DNA of 64,000 nt from Mya arenaria (GCF_026914265.1 NC_069134.1:11885758-11949757), one strand, 5' to 3'; positions 25,754 through 37,649 are shown, counted from the first letter of the stretch. Program-made: numbers and translations. The notes: a model not told the origin generated them from the sequence alone.

Positions 25754-27018
25754 TTTTATATCTCAACCGAACTGTAACAAGCGATGAATAAATCCATTAA
25801 ACCTATCTGAATAGACGAATACGCCGTGGACATCTTAATTTACACTAGAGCAGCTAATGAGACTTGTAACCCATTAATGAATTTATTCATTCCCTTCCGT
25901 ATAACAATTGATAGTTATTCTATACACCATACAGACGGTATACAAATTCCAGCCCCAGGTCCAATGTGATCAATATGAAACAAATTTCAGTCAGAAGGTA
26001 TCATTCATTGTTACCACAGTCGATGAAGACTTAATGACGTAGAAGTTGAAATTATGTTTTGAATTCCTTTAAGCAGCAAAAAGGTTACATCACACTCACT
26101 GGAACAGTGATACGGCTAACTAAGCTGTATTCCTGTTATGTGCGCTGGCCTAACACTAACGTTTAAGCTAATTGTTTGTTTAAGAACAGCAAATATTATT
26201 ATTTGCGATTACCTCTTAAACCATATGTATGGATATAAAGTTTAAGAAAACAGAAAAATTATCACCGGCACTTGAAAATACTTTCGACAAACAGTTACAC
26301 AATATTTTAATTTATGCTATCATACGTTGCACTCAATAAAACGTTTATAAGACTGATCGTTTTAAGTCTGTTTAACCAACTGGGTAGGGCTCCCATGAGA
26401 TAGATAACCAATAAATCACCCTGTTAAACATGGACTACTTGTTTAAAACACCTTTTCCCCATTGTTAAACAGCACGTATTGACTAACAGAAGCTTCCGAA
26501 TCAGAGTATTGCTAAAACAGACTGTGTTTAAAATGTGCTTCTAAGACGGATAACAGGGAGCAAAATATTTGAAGTCATCGATAATATCAAATTTGCTCTT
26601 TCGCTCTTATGATACTATAGAAAGGAAACTCAAGATAGTATCAACACCTCGATTGAAGCGATTGAATGTTAGTCTACTAAAGTAAACACTCGTCTAAAGC
26701 GCCTCTTCACGATCGAGTAGTGGAATAAGTTCGTTGTATGCGAGTGCCACAATTGCTTGATAGTGTATCTGCTTGGCCACTTGCTCTTGTTTATATAATT
26801 ATAACTTAACGTCAAGCTCTACAATTAGTAAGTAATAAGTAACAGTAGTCCGATGTTGTACTATTATTAGAAGTTGTAGAAGTAGAAGGAAAAGTAGTTA
26901 TTAGCAGCGCTAGAAGTAGTAGTAGTAGCGGTGATGGTGTCGGTGGTGGTGGAAGAAGCATTGAAGACGGTCATATTTCGATATTACACAAGTAGAATAT
27001 GATGGTAATGATGTGATA
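25754..27018. other. 5' flank of gene copy A
   Basis: Matches the 5' flank of copy B (32,539-34,100), for example 'ctaacactaacgtttaagc' (26,150) with 'cttacactaacgttcaagc' (32,917). Conservation up to about 1 kb upstream of both copies means the promoter was duplicated with the gene. No motif is distinct enough to call as a promoter. The (GAT)n repeat bounds it. Confidence 0.5.
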
Positions 27019-27061
<43 letters not shown>

Positions 27062-27069
27062 CGATGATG

Positions 27070-27112
<43 letters not shown>

Positions 27113-27125
27113 ATGATGATGATGA

Positions 27126-27159
<34 letters not shown>

Positions 27160-27160
27160 G
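27019..27160. repeat. (GAT)n / (GGT)n microsatellite
   Basis: Roughly 120 bases of GAT repeats with a few interruptions, then 'tggtggtggtggcggtggtg'. The minus-strand frame over it (26,971-27,246) is poly-Ser/poly-His and is a by-product. Half B at the same place (about 34,100-34,230) has only scattered 'agtagtag' and 'gaagtag' words, so the expansion is specific to A. Confidence 0.95.
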
Positions 27161-29091
27161 TAGGTTGTGATAATGATTACCACGCCATAAAGTATTAGCA
27201 ACATATTCGGGGACATACCATACGCCGTATGTACAAAGAGGAACAAATGTTTAAATCTGCATATAAATTACAATCGACAAGTCGCTGTTTAAACTCTGAG
27301 CGTTATTCCATTATATGATTTATGACCATTTGTGGATATGTTTCATATGAACACAATGATTTTGTGTATGTTTTCCTACTATTCGTAAATCATTTCCCAA
27401 CTTTATTTCTTCACCTACGTCTTCATTTTAACTTCCACGTGAAGCTATTGAATTGAATGGAATCAACATAATTACAAATTTAAAAAGATTTTTTTTTACA
27501 AATCCGCGGTTAGCTTACTCAGACGAAGGTGGGGGTGTACATCCAATAAATCAATAGTCTGTTTCTGGTTAGATAGTTTGTTATGACACTACGTGAACAT
27601 TATGTTAATGTGTTTATGTAATAGCAAAATCGGATAAGCGTCCGTTTAACTCGTTTCAAAAGGCCAGCCACAGCTGAACTATCTAAATATTAGCACTGTT
27701 TCAACAACGAATGCTTTAAAAGTATTACCGGTCAGTGTTTGAATTAATTCATTGTTGATCGCACTATTTTAGCATGGTATATGCGTAGCTTCAAAGAATA
27801 CTTTCAGCAGTAAGATATATATTATTTAACATCGAAAACCTTAACTATAATAGCAGAGTCAATCCTTACATTTTAAATGCAAAACAAGTTCATAAACTAC
27901 AAACAAGGTTCATGTCAAGAACGCATTAGTTGGTGACAGGATTATTGTGTTTTGAATAGTAATATCAATATAAAAGTTAAAACACATTAAGCATATTCAT
28001 AGACAATTTGTGTTAGATGCTATAAAATAATTTGCATGTTTCCATGTGGTATCGATAAAGGACGGATTTAACAAAATGATAAACCCACATGGATTGTTTA
28101 CGCCTATGTTAGAGTTTATTTACTAATTTATTTGTGAATAAGTAAGGAAGAAAGCGGAGTGTAAGCCCCTCCCAAATTGTATCAGCTTAAAAATAAAGCC
28201 TTGTCCTGTCAAAAAGACCTGTCAATCATTGCAAGCTATTGTGACGTTATTTAAATCAGCGTTGGTACTGAAAGAGCGCCTTTGCATATGCAAACGGTAT
28301 GCATGGCTATACGCATGCGCCCTTACGGCAAATTACTTATTCATGCTGAGTCGTCTTTAGCAATAAGTAACACATCTTCACGAATAGGAAACATAAAATT
28401 ATTTTTTTTTAGCGCCCTTGATCGGCTTACAATGCAGGGAAAACACTAATGTCGTATTATCTGGTTTGGACAAATCTACAAATCTGCAGATTAACATTAT
28501 TGAAAGATATGAACATGAAATGCAGTTGTCAGATATTTTAATGATAAAAAGGCATAATCAGCCTAGGCATGTCAGGTTTATAAGATAATCATATACCTCT
28601 TGAATGTTAGAGCCCTGATGAAGGGGAATTGTTGAATCATCCTGATTAATCCTATTGATTTCATGAGGCAATGGTGATTGGAATCAAGTCTTTTGTCATT
28701 AACTCTTGTTTATAAGATTTGTATTCGCTAAGCAATGTTAATGGCTTAAGCACTGTTGACCTCTTTCAGTGATCCAAAGGTATTTTATAATGCGAACTTC
28801 TTTTTCTAATTGCATTTGCGACTCACCTATAGACTGCCCGTGTCTTGTTGGGGTCCAATTATCCAAATGAACGTATGAAAAATATATATCTAACGGCCAC
28901 ATAGAAAACGTAGCTATTTGCATTGTTCATTAAAGAAAAATGCATCGAAATTCAGATATAAGACTTAAAATTTTAACTGACTTTATATGTGCGTCTGAAT
29001 AGCGCGATAAGTTTTATTGGAACGTTTCGTTAATTTGGAATTGACGCCCTTGAAATTGTTGCCCAGCCTTGTGCGCACGGACGTTTGATTA

Positions 29092-29448
29092 AAGCTGCAC
29101 CCTCACAGATTTACCATTTTTACATCTTTTTTTGTCTTGGAAAGAGCATTTTTTTTGCGTAAATATCTGCAAACCAATGATATGAGATTGCTGACAAAAG
29201 ATCCGATCGCAGAGTTTCATATTTCCGTCCGAAGGTTATGTTTTATGGCTTAAACCGTTACTAAAGGTTTAAGAAAAAAGGCATAAAACACCAATCTTTG
29301 AATTTAAATATAAAAATCTATGATCTATTTTTTGTCAGCAGTATTATATAACAGTTAATGGTTTCCATGGACTTTTGCAAAAATTAGCTCGTTCCAAGAC
29401 AAAAAATAAGGAAGTTGTCAAAACGTTCTATCTGTGAGAGTGCAGCTT
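29092..29448. mobile_element. MITE with long inverted ends and TA target duplication (357 bp)
   Basis: The left end is 'aagctgcaccctcacagat' and the right end, reversed, is 'aagctgcactctcacagat'. The inverted match continues, with gaps, to 'ttttttgtcttggaa' about 45-60 bases in. TA flanks both ends (29,090-29,091 and 29,449-29,450). No coding frame. TA duplication with such ends fits a Tc1/mariner-type non-autonomous element (inference). Confidence 0.8.
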
Positions 29449-29449
29449 T

Positions 29450-30995
29450 AAGCGAGAGCGGGCTAAATTTTCACAATATTGACAAATATCACATTGATAT
29501 TAAAAGTTAATCTGCCATTTAGATTCATAAACTATAATGAATGACAATATACAATTTTGATATACGAGTACCTATCCAAAGATGTGATCGGTTTGGATGT
29601 TTTGAAACCGAAGATATAAAGATTTAATTAGATTAACCGAATATCATACACGAATGAAAACATGTCTTTTTTGTCAATATGATTAACACCAATTGAATAC
29701 AAAAATAAAATCGAAGATATCAATTAGATTTTAAATTAAATTTAGATTCAATGAATATCATTCAAATTTTGAAAACACATTTGACAAAGGATGTCTTATG
29801 TTCCGCATATCTCTCTGTATGATTTCTATTAAGTTTGAAGTAAAGAAATTCAAACTCACCGTTCCCTATCGTTCACAAAGTAACCCCAGCATACTTTACT
29901 ACTTAAAATAAATTTTCAACAAAAAGACGACTACTTCAAGTCCAAACAATGCCCACACATTGACAAATTACAAACATACACCATTCCATCTCTATAACGT
30001 TACAAAACTATCTGACGTAGCGACAAAACCCGCCAGATTTCTGGTTGTTTATTACAATAAAAAGACATTGCACAAAGTAACATAGATATATATTGAAATA
30101 CTAGCAAATATTATACAAGGGCATGAAATACGACTGGAACAATTCATTTACTAAGAAAAGTTTTTCCTTATTTCGAAATGAATCTTATACTGACTGCAAT
30201 ATAACATATTGATTAAAAAAATTGATCAAGTGAGCGATTCAAACAAAAAGTACATATAGTCCTAGTTAATATAGCATTATGATACGTTCTATGTTTATTT
30301 TAACTTGGCGCTTGCCATAAATATAAAGACTTGTTTGTTTAAAGTGATCAATACAATTTAATGTTTTCATTTAGCAGCTGACTCGCAAGCAGTTCCTGAG
30401 GCGATCGTATATGTTTAAGTTTCTGTTGACAGCTATGTTTTAAAACATGTAAGAGAAATAATGTCTTTTGCAATGTAAAAATTGTATTTATTGCCAACGT
30501 GAAAAGCTAATCTGCTTGTTTTGTACAGTATTGTCATTATTTATTACTATTTGTATAAATATGAATATCACCACGAGTGGCGGAAATAAAAGTGAGTTAA
30601 ATATCAAGACTTGTTTGTTTAAAATGATCAATACAAATTAATGTTTCATTTGAAACTTTAGTTGTATATATGCTATGTACAGAAGCGCTTGCTTGCTACA
30701 TTTATGCAAATATTATATGAGCAATAAATGATTTATAAATGTTCGAGTACAAATGTACATGTTTGGTGTTGATAGTGTTGTCTTCAATTCAAATCTCCAT
30801 ATATTATGTTCAATACTCATACATAAATATACAAACAAATGTTCTAATATAATCTCACAAAGAATGGTGAATAATTTTTTAAATATATTTTAGGCAGAAA
30901 ATGACAGTATAGTTAAAACTCTTTTTACCACGATTTTGAAGGAAGTTATTAACTTATGATAAGTAGCTCTCGTTTGTACAATGCTGCGCGAGAGT
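29450..30995. other. intergenic part of half B, no gene recognised
   Basis: Shares order with 23,340-24,300 of half A. A local repeat of 'atatcaagacttgtttgttt' (30,601) with 'taaatataaagacttgtttg' (30,318) brackets about 250 bp that A lacks. No open frame worth calling. Confidence 0.45.
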
Positions 30996-30999
30996 GCGG

Positions 31000-31085
31000 T
31001 CTTGTGCTGTAGGGGAGACCGGAGAACCCAGAGAAAACCACTTGTCCGGCTATGTGACCACTAACCAAACGCGAAGGCCATTATT
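31000..31085 (-). mobile_element. truncated SINE fragment (central domain only)
   Basis: On the minus strand the words 'tggttagtggtcacatag', 'ggacaagtggttttctctgg' and 'gttctccggtctccc' match the central part of the two SINE copies at 61.4 and 62.5 kb. The tRNA-like head is missing. It is absent from the matching place in half A. Confidence 0.7.
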
Positions 31086-31275
31086 TCATAGTAACATAAA
31101 GAGCGCAAATGTTGACAAGTGTATGCTATGTTCATGCTCGAACCGAAATATACGCCATTGAGGAAAGTCAGAAATAATGTCGTGGCAACAGTGAAACAAG
31201 CCGGACAATGTCCCTCTTTGTGTAACTGTTTTTTTTTAAAAGGTAAACATCGTCATTACCTAAAACCACTTAACA

Positions 31276-32538
31276 TTATTTAACAGCGGTTACTGGTCGC
31301 TGTCGTCTTTGAATGATGTCAGGACTTTTACCACTTTTCGAATTGCCTCGAGGTTTCTTTGGGCTAGGGGTACTATGACTACTCAATTGTGATTTTGACC
31401 GTAATCCGACATCATGATGCTGGTAGCTCGAGGGCCGCATGTACTCTCGTCCGTCTACCGTCCGTCCGTACATCTGTGAGCGTGCGCGCTCACTTAACAT
31501 ACGGTTTTCAGAGACAAAAGTTCCATCATCCAACTTCGTCGGCACTATACCGTAACGCTCATATAAGTCTTGACGCGTTTTCTCTGTGTTAGTCATTTGT
31601 TTCACAGTATGTTGCAACATTGTCCAGTTCATTTTCGTAGACTGTGTATGGTGCTCCAATGTATTCTCATTTACATCACGCTTCAACATTTTCCATCCTC
31701 CCTTATCGAACACTTTTATGACACTCTTTTGTTCCCCGTGTGACGACATATCCGGTTCATCCTCACCTGGATCTCCATTAGCAATCCGGGCCTCCTCCTC
31801 CTCCCTCTCCTCCTGTCCCTTATTTATAGCACTAAATATCATCCTTGAAACTAGACCTGTTGCTCTAGTCATATTGTTCATTTTTTGTTTTAACACTGTA
31901 TATTCTTTCGTGTTTCCATATTCGCTGTTACCATACATATCCACCATGACCTGTTGGAAAGTTGCGCTTGATACATAGTTCGGTTTCGGCTTCTTTATAA
32001 AGTACTCCGGATTACTGTTATCTATGTTCTTAACACAGTTTTCAAAAGCCGACCAGGCTTGTTGCGGTGTATACATTTGAGTCCTCTGGGTGTCATTATC
32101 GTCCTCGGAATCCAACCCCGTGTTGTCAACACCATCCTTTTCCGTTGCGATACTGTTCAGAGGTAACCTGGAGCCCTTATTTCGCGAACCTTCCCACAGC
32201 TGCCCTGGGCTGGAAGAGCTGCTTTGCTGACCAACCATAGCAGGCGGAGCTTTGTTAGTTGCCATTACTATCTCAATTTCCAACGCATCGTCAGTATCTG
32301 GTGTACTGGAGGATTCTGGAGAAATTCCGATCGTTTCAGTTAAAGCCTTTGATACATCCAAATTCAGTTTCGGCATGTTTTGTTTACGACAATTTTTGTT
32401 TTTGATATCAGCGTGATTTACGACACCTTTAATTGATGATGGGCCGCGTTTAATACTGTTATCATTCGTCCCCGCTGCTCCTTTCCCATTTGAATTATGA
32501 TCTGCGGACGCCGTTAAGCGCGCCAAAAGACTCTGCAT
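31276..32538 (-). CDS. intact copy B, intronless 420-residue protein of unknown function
   Basis: One uninterrupted frame with ATG in the context 'aaaaatgca'. I do not recognise the family. In order: a low-complexity N-terminal half rich in Ser, Asn and acidic residues ('SPESSSTPDTDD' near 73, 'DSEDDNDTQ' near 143); a more conserved segment 'QQAWSAFENCVKNID' (about 157-172) then 'KKPKPNYVSSATFQQVMVDM'; a charged helix-like stretch 'GQEEREEEEARI' (about 240); 'LQHTVKQMTNTEKTRQDLYE' then 'RYGIVP' (about 315-335); 'ENRMLSERARSQMYG'; and a strongly basic tail 'KKPRGNSKSGKS' to 'RRQRPVTAVK'. There is no signal peptide, membrane segment or cysteine pattern, so a cytosolic or nuclear, partly disordered protein is likely (inference). 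Better matching to copy A inside the frame than outside supports selection on protein. Lack of introns could mean a retrogene, or it could be the coding exon of a gene with an unseen 5' exon. Confidence 0.75.
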   Translation of the reverse strand: MQSLLARLTASADHNSNGKGAAGTNDNSIKRGPSSIKGVVNHADIKNKNCRKQNMPKLNLDVSKALTETIGISPESSSTPDTDDALEIEIVMATNKAPPAMVGQQSSSSSPGQLWEGSRNKGSRLPLNSIATEKDGVDNTGLDSEDDNDTQRTQMYTPQQAWSAFENCVKNIDNSNPEYFIKKPKPNYVSSATFQQVMVDMYGNSEYGNTKEYTVLKQKMNNMTRATGLVSRMIFSAINKGQEEREEEEARIANGDPGEDEPDMSSHGEQKSVIKVFDKGGWKMLKRDVNENTLEHHTQSTKMNWTMLQHTVKQMTNTEKTRQDLYERYGIVPTKLDDGTFVSENRMLSERARSQMYGRTVDGREYMRPSSYQHHDVGLRSKSQLSSHSTPSPKKPRGNSKSGKSPDIIQRRQRPVTAVK

Positions 32539-33490
32539 TTTTATTTCTCAACTAAAATGTAACAGACGATGAATACATCTATTTAACCTATATGAGTAGA
32601 CGAATACGCCGTAGACATCTTAATTAACACTAGAGCGACTAATGAGATTTGTACCCCACTAATAAACATCTACATTCCGTATAACAATGTACAGTTATTC
32701 TATTCACATTCTAGACGGTTTGCACATTCCAGCCACAGGTCCAATGTAATCAATTTGAAACACTTTTCAGTCAGTAAGAATTATTCATTGTTACCGCAGT
32801 CGATGAAGACTTAATGACGTAGAAGTTGTAAGTATGTCTTGAATTCCTTTTGGCAGCAAATAGCTTAAAGTACACTCACTCGAACAGTGATACGTGTAAC
32901 TAAGCTGTATTCTGGCCTTACACTAACGTTCAAGCTAATTGTTTGTTTAAGAACAGCACATATTATTATTTGCGATTACCTCTTTTGCCAAATATATTGA
33001 TATAAAGTTAAAGAAAACAGATAATTATCACCGCACTTGAAAAAGCTTCTGACAAACAGTTACACAATATTTTCCTTTATGCTATCATAAGTTGCACTGA
33101 ATAAAATGTCTATAAAACTGATCTTTTTAAGTCTGTTTAACCAACATGGTAGGACTTAATGAAAGTTCCCATGAGATAGATAACCAATAAATCACTCTGT
33201 TTAATTGAACTACAGGTTTAAAAGACCTTTTTCACCATTGTTAAACAGCACGTATTGACGTGCTTAAGCTTCGTATTAAGAGTATTGCTCACAAAGACTG
33301 TGTTTGAAATCTCCTTATATTTATGACGGATAACAGAGGGCAAACTATTTTATTCTTCGTTAAAATAAAATTCGCTCTTTTGCTCTTTTAATAATATAGA
33401 AATAAAACTTGAGATAGTATCGACACCTTAATTGAAATAGTTGAGGTTTCGTGTACTAGAGTAAACACTCGTCTCAAGCGGGTAGTGGAA
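32539..33490. other. 5' flank of gene copy B
   Basis: Parallel to 25,754-26,700 in half A, with many shared words. No motif is clear enough to name as promoter; no other frame. Confidence 0.45.
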
Positions 33491-33960
33491 GAAGTATTGC
33501 TCGTATGGTCTCTGCTCACAACGAAATTCTCATCTTTGTTATATGTAAAATTACTCTAGCTAACCGCTTTATCATGAATTTGAAGTAATGATTTCAGCTT
33601 TGACGCTACTTTACCACAGGTGATGAACACTCTGTCTGTTGATTGAACACCGGAAAACCATATCAAGATTGTTTCGTTTGTCTGCTATCATCAATTCCTT
33701 ACAGTCACGTTCTATAACGTCCATGTGACACAGTCATGGCAGCATCTCTGGGGTCATCTCTAAATCCATCCACCCAAGAAAGAGGTCCTGAAAAAAATCA
33801 TCAAAACCACATTAATGTCTTCATATATGATATAAATTATGTGTAATCTTGAAAAATGAATACAAAAATGAAATGTACACATCATGAAATTTTGCGATAA
33901 ACATTTTATTTAACTACTACTTCAAGAGAAACAACGTCCCGGGCGCATTTCGTTGTAGGC
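33490..33960. repeat. segment present in half B and at 35.69-36.06 kb, absent from half A
   Basis: 'ttgttatatgtaaaattac' (33,537) matches 'ttgttatatgtaaaattat' (35,691); 'ataacgtccatgtgacac' (33,714) matches 'ataacgtccatgtgtcgc' (35,801); 'atccatccacccaagaaa' (33,765) matches 'ttccatccacccaagaaa' (35,839). Half A jumps across it near 26,735. The match extends on both sides of the possible exon inside it. Confidence 0.75.
33705..33787 (-). CDS. possible last exon (copy 1), unknown family
   Basis: On the minus strand a strong acceptor 'gattttttttcag'-like tract (polypyrimidine then CAG at 33,788-33,790) is followed by an open frame in phase 2: 'PLSWVDGFRDDPRDAAMTVS', then 'HGRYRT' and a stop. 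The copy at 35.8 kb has its own acceptor at the same point and reads 'FSWVDGIKDD' and 'AATHGRY'. The two differ by a 12-bp indel and by substitutions that keep the frame, which is what coding constraint would give. No upstream exon was found and I do not recognise the family. Confidence 0.35.
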
Positions 33961-34315
33961 CGACACCGTATGCGAGTGCCAGATTTGCTTGATAGTATAA
34001 CTGCTTGACCGCTAGCTCTTGTTTATATAAATATCTAGATGTTATATAGTTTAGATTAATTATACAATAAGTAAATAGTGATACTAATAGAAGTAGTACA
34101 ATAAGCAGTAGTTGGGGCAGAAGCAGAAAAAGTAGTCAAAGCAGCGTTAGTAGAAGTCAGAAGTGGTAGCATTTGTAGTAGATGTAGTGGTTATTGAAAT
34201 ACTGAAGAAAATAACGCTAGTAAGATGATGAAGTGGGACAATCCAATAATATGGCTCGGGCTGATGAGTTTGTTTGTATACTACGTAGCCATAAGGCTAA
34301 TGTGTTAATGTGTTT

Positions 34316-35308
34316 GGGAAAACTGTCGACATAATATTATTACTGATACAAGTGTATCTGGTAGGTAATTTTGCATAACAAAAACGCGGTACGTTGTTAT
34401 TGGGTAACAAATTGCATTTTGTTATTAATGATAACATGTGTTACAGCCCGTGCCTAAATTACACTTCTATTAAAGAACATTTATTCTGATTCAGCATCAA
34501 ACAAAAACTGCATTGAACTTTCTCGCCGAACATAAAATGTGTTTAAACATTAACAAATCGGCCGTATATTGCCCATGTAAGTGCACTAACCGGCGAAAAT
34601 TAAAAAAAAAACATGCAAAAAATCAATGAAAAATAGCTAAAATAGGTACAAAAAGGTGCACTTCCACTAATACGTTGAGCCCCATGCATCCGGACAAGTA
34701 TGTAATGTGTCTATTGAAAATAAAAAAAGTCACAGGTAAGTTCTGGCCCCTGCAGCTCGAAACAAGCTGTGCTGGACTGGTGCTTACCTGCGCAAAAGGG
34801 ACTTTGAAGTTGAATGTCCAAGTGACAATGCTGTACAGCAATACATGGAGCCATCTTTAGAGAGAAAGATGGCGCATTTAATTGCAGAAGAATTTCCAAA
34901 GAAATAAGACAAAACTTGTCGTATATTTCTATAAGGAACTTGACTGCACATGTCTGTCAGAAAGCTGACCCAAAGCATTTTGGCTCAAGGAAAATTAAAA
35001 AAAGCCGAGATGCTAATTTGAGCCTAAATATGTTTCCAAAATTGCGCTAAATTGGACAACATAGAGTTGCCTCAGAAAAGTCTAAAAGTCATAAAGTATA
35101 AAAATCACTTTTAAATACTGCACAAATCGTAAACTGAGGCGGCCAAAATCTGGAGCGAAGATATTATGAAGGAAAGACATCTGGAGAGTATGTCGAAGAA
35201 TATGCCAAGAGTCAGCTTCATGATTTTGGCCTAAATAAAAGTGTTTCTCAGTAACACGGCGGGGTTAATTTAATCACACTAATTTATTTAGGACGTCACA
35301 CTAACACA
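34316..35308. other. intergenic, no gene recognised
   Basis: Several overlapping short frames on both strands around 34.62-34.98 kb cancel one another as candidates. No transposon ends recognised. Confidence 0.4.
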
Positions 35309-35405
35309 CAGTCAGTCAGTCGGTCGGTCGGTCGGTCGGTCGGTCGTCGGTCGGTCGGTCGGTCGGTCGGTCGGTCAGTCAGTCAGTCAATCAGTCAGTC
35401 AGTCA
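35309..35405. repeat. (CAGT/CGGT)n microsatellite
   Basis: Tetranucleotide repeat of CAGT at both sides and CGGT in the centre, with one short interruption near 35,346. Confidence 0.95.
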
Positions 35406-35731
35406 GATCAGAAAATTGTGTCATGTAGCTTTGAAGTTGGAGATGTGTGTCCAACAATACCGAATTCTTTAGAATAGTAAAGGGAATCAAACCTTTCAAA
35501 AAAATGTCAAGACTAAAGATATTAAGAAAATAAAAATACAAAATCCTTGATAAAATCCTTTCAGAAACGTTTTCTCAATACTCAGTAACCTCGGTGTGAA
35601 CTTTTAGGGCTGTACTTTGCATATTAGCTGAGATATTCCGAATTTTGATTGCCGCTTCTAGGTGTCGGCCCTGACGTAATTCCCTTTTTTGTTATATGTA
35701 AAATTATTTCTGTTTACCTACTCATTATGAA

Positions 35732-35862
35732 TTAGCAGAAAAAGATCATAGTTGTTACACTATTTTTCAACAAATTATGAACACTTTGTCTATTGAATAC
35801 ATAACGTCCATGTGTCGCAGCAATGAGGTCATCTTTGATTCCATCCACCCAAGAAAATTGTC
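35732..35862 (-). CDS. possible last exon (copy 2), unknown family
   Basis: The minus strand has an acceptor 'atattttacag' then a phase-2 open frame of 43 codons: 'QFSWVDGIKDDLIAATHGRY', then 'VFNRQSVHNLLKN' and on to a TAA at 35,732. It parallels the copy at 33.7 kb (shared SWVDG, DD, AA, HGRY). The tail after HGRY is not shared, so one of the two tails may be wrong or damaged. No upstream exon located. Confidence 0.35.
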
Positions 35863-36059
35863 CTGTAAAATATCATGCACAGACACATTATTTTCATCAA
35901 ATATAACATATAATTCATGTGTAGACTTGTAAATACATACAATTATGCAATGTACAAATGTTACCTTAATGGGGAAACCATTGTCTTTAAGAACTATTTG
36001 AAGAGATACAACAATCCGGAAATATTTCAGTTGTGTGTCGACACTGTATGCGGGATGAT

Positions 36060-37640
36060 ATCAATGTACATACGGTAAAGGGAAGGAACCGCTGTGTTGA
36101 TTAATGTAAGTCACCAGTAGTAGCGTTTCATGAAGGCTTAATGCGAGTGTCGTTACCTGGGATTTTACTGTTTTCTCACTATGAATAACCCCTTATTAAA
36201 GAAATTCTTGTGAAATGAGTGCAAATACAACCGTTCGCATTTAGTGCTGTCAATACACACATGATCAATTGGAAACATGTATTTGTTTAGCTTTATTTTT
36301 AATATAATAACATATTCACATACGACGTAAATTTGTTAACATGACACAGGACAAGGCACCTGTTATCGCTTTTGATATGTTTGTTATTTATCGTAAACGT
36401 GTAAGTACATTTCAAGGGGCTACTGGTACATATGCTTCGGTAAGATGCCAAACGATAACGCTCGACCCATGTTTGCTCGTTGCTGCATAGAAATCCTCTA
36501 ATTGCAGGAAGTGGAAACATAATTGGATTTAAATACACGTTTGTATTAGACGTTAACCCATTGACACTTTGTATAGAACATCGCACGGGCACCGCACGAG
36601 TGCCCCGGGGTACCGATTTGATAAAGTATTTTATTCGTAACTTGGAGAAACTTAACTCTTCAGAAAGCAAGACACCCGAACGTCGAAAAACAGTCTAGCG
36701 AGAAATGCTTTTTACTCAAAATGTGACTTCATAATTAGGCTTTATTTTTACGTATGGGATGCCGGTGGATCTCCAGCTATGACATAAGTTTCCCTTTTAA
36801 TACATAAATTATGCCACTTTGAAAACGATGTAATACCATCATGATAGATACGTTACGTCGAAACGTCAGCACACTGTAACAGACGTCACGCTGAGGAAAA
36901 ACAGATATATTACTTGTTTAGTGTAGATTGATATACCATTTGCAACAGTATCCTCCTTAATTCCGCACGAAAATAATCATCAAAATTGTTTAAAGTGGGA
37001 ATACATATTATAAAATGATAGACTATTGAAATTGATCGTACCGTCATCATATGAACAATGCATAACTCATACTTAAGTAGTTATTCTATAGTCACTAGAG
37101 GTTAAAAACATAGGAGGCAGTGTTTATTTATAGTTGGAACTGATTTATAAATGGCATACACAACCATTAACATAATTTGCTCATGATTTAATTTACTTCG
37201 GTCATGTTATGAAGTATTTAGTTTTATTTTGAAGTTAATATTAATTAATTATGCAGCGTACAGTTAAAGCTATATTATAGATCGTTACGTATTTTAAATT
37301 GCTATTTCAACCAGATGATCTGTACGCAAAGCGTATTTTTAAACCAAGCCACTGAAAATATGTCAGAAATTGAGCCGAAAGTCCAGCAGAAATATATAGC
37401 AGCTTTCGAAAGGTACATACTTCCACATGAAATATGTTTTATTTGCTTGAGTATTAGAATTTGAGCTTTCATCGGCGAATGTTTGTGTTACGCGTCATCT
37501 TTATTTATTGACAGAAAATTTTCTTTAAAATGATGCACTAATAAGAAAGCGTTCAGTATACTTTGTTTATAAAAGACTGTGAAACACTCACTTGTTTCTT
37601 AAACATTTTTGCTTTAAACAGACCAATCATTTCGAGTTGA
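36060..37640. other. intergenic, two opposed frames of doubtful meaning
   Basis: A minus-strand frame of 123 codons (36,299-36,670) and a plus-strand frame of 72 codons (36,480-36,698) overlap. Neither has a recognisable domain, signal peptide or paralogue in the window. The plus frame ends in a charged segment ('NLEKLNSSESKTPERRKTV'). The rest is A+T-rich with nothing recognised. Confidence 0.35.
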
Positions 37641-37649
37641 CGCTTAAAC

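Larger units (their letters stand above)
19925..27620. repeat. tandem segmental duplication, left half (A)
   Basis: Matches 27,622-34,315 in order along its length: 'ggataagcgaccgtttgac' (19,932) with 'ggataagcgtccgtttaac' (27,633); 'tggtgattggaatcaagtct' (20,571 and 28,671); the gene bodies; 'tatgcgagtgccacaattg' (26,738) with 'tatgcgagtgccagatttg' (33,971). By eye, flanking DNA differs by something like a fifth and coding DNA by less, so the duplication is not recent. Array 3 and a transposon fragment are present only in this half. Confidence 0.85.
27622..34315. repeat. tandem segmental duplication, right half (B)
   Basis: Begins directly where half A ends. The closing words 'taatgtgttaatgtgtttgg' of B (34,298) correspond to 'tatgttaatgtgtttatg' of A (27,601), so the arrangement is head to tail. 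B lacks array 3. It has a 357-bp MITE at 29.1 kb, a SINE remnant at 31.0 kb and about 470 bp at 33.49-33.96 kb that A lacks. Confidence 0.85.

Noticed and set aside
26971-27246. 91-codon frame with poly-Ser and poly-His
   Set aside because: It is only the translation of the (GAT)n microsatellite.
31389-31978. Plus-strand frames opposite the copy B gene (67 and 130 codons), and the similar one at 25,464-25,715
   Set aside because: They lie antisense inside the conserved minus-strand gene and have no features of their own.
34623-34978. Four overlapping frames of 61-72 codons on both strands
   Set aside because: Mutually overlapping, no domain, no paralogue; expected by chance in this composition.
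36299-36698. Opposed frames of 123 and 72 codons
   Set aside because: No recognisable domain or splice support; kept only as a note in the intergenic entry.
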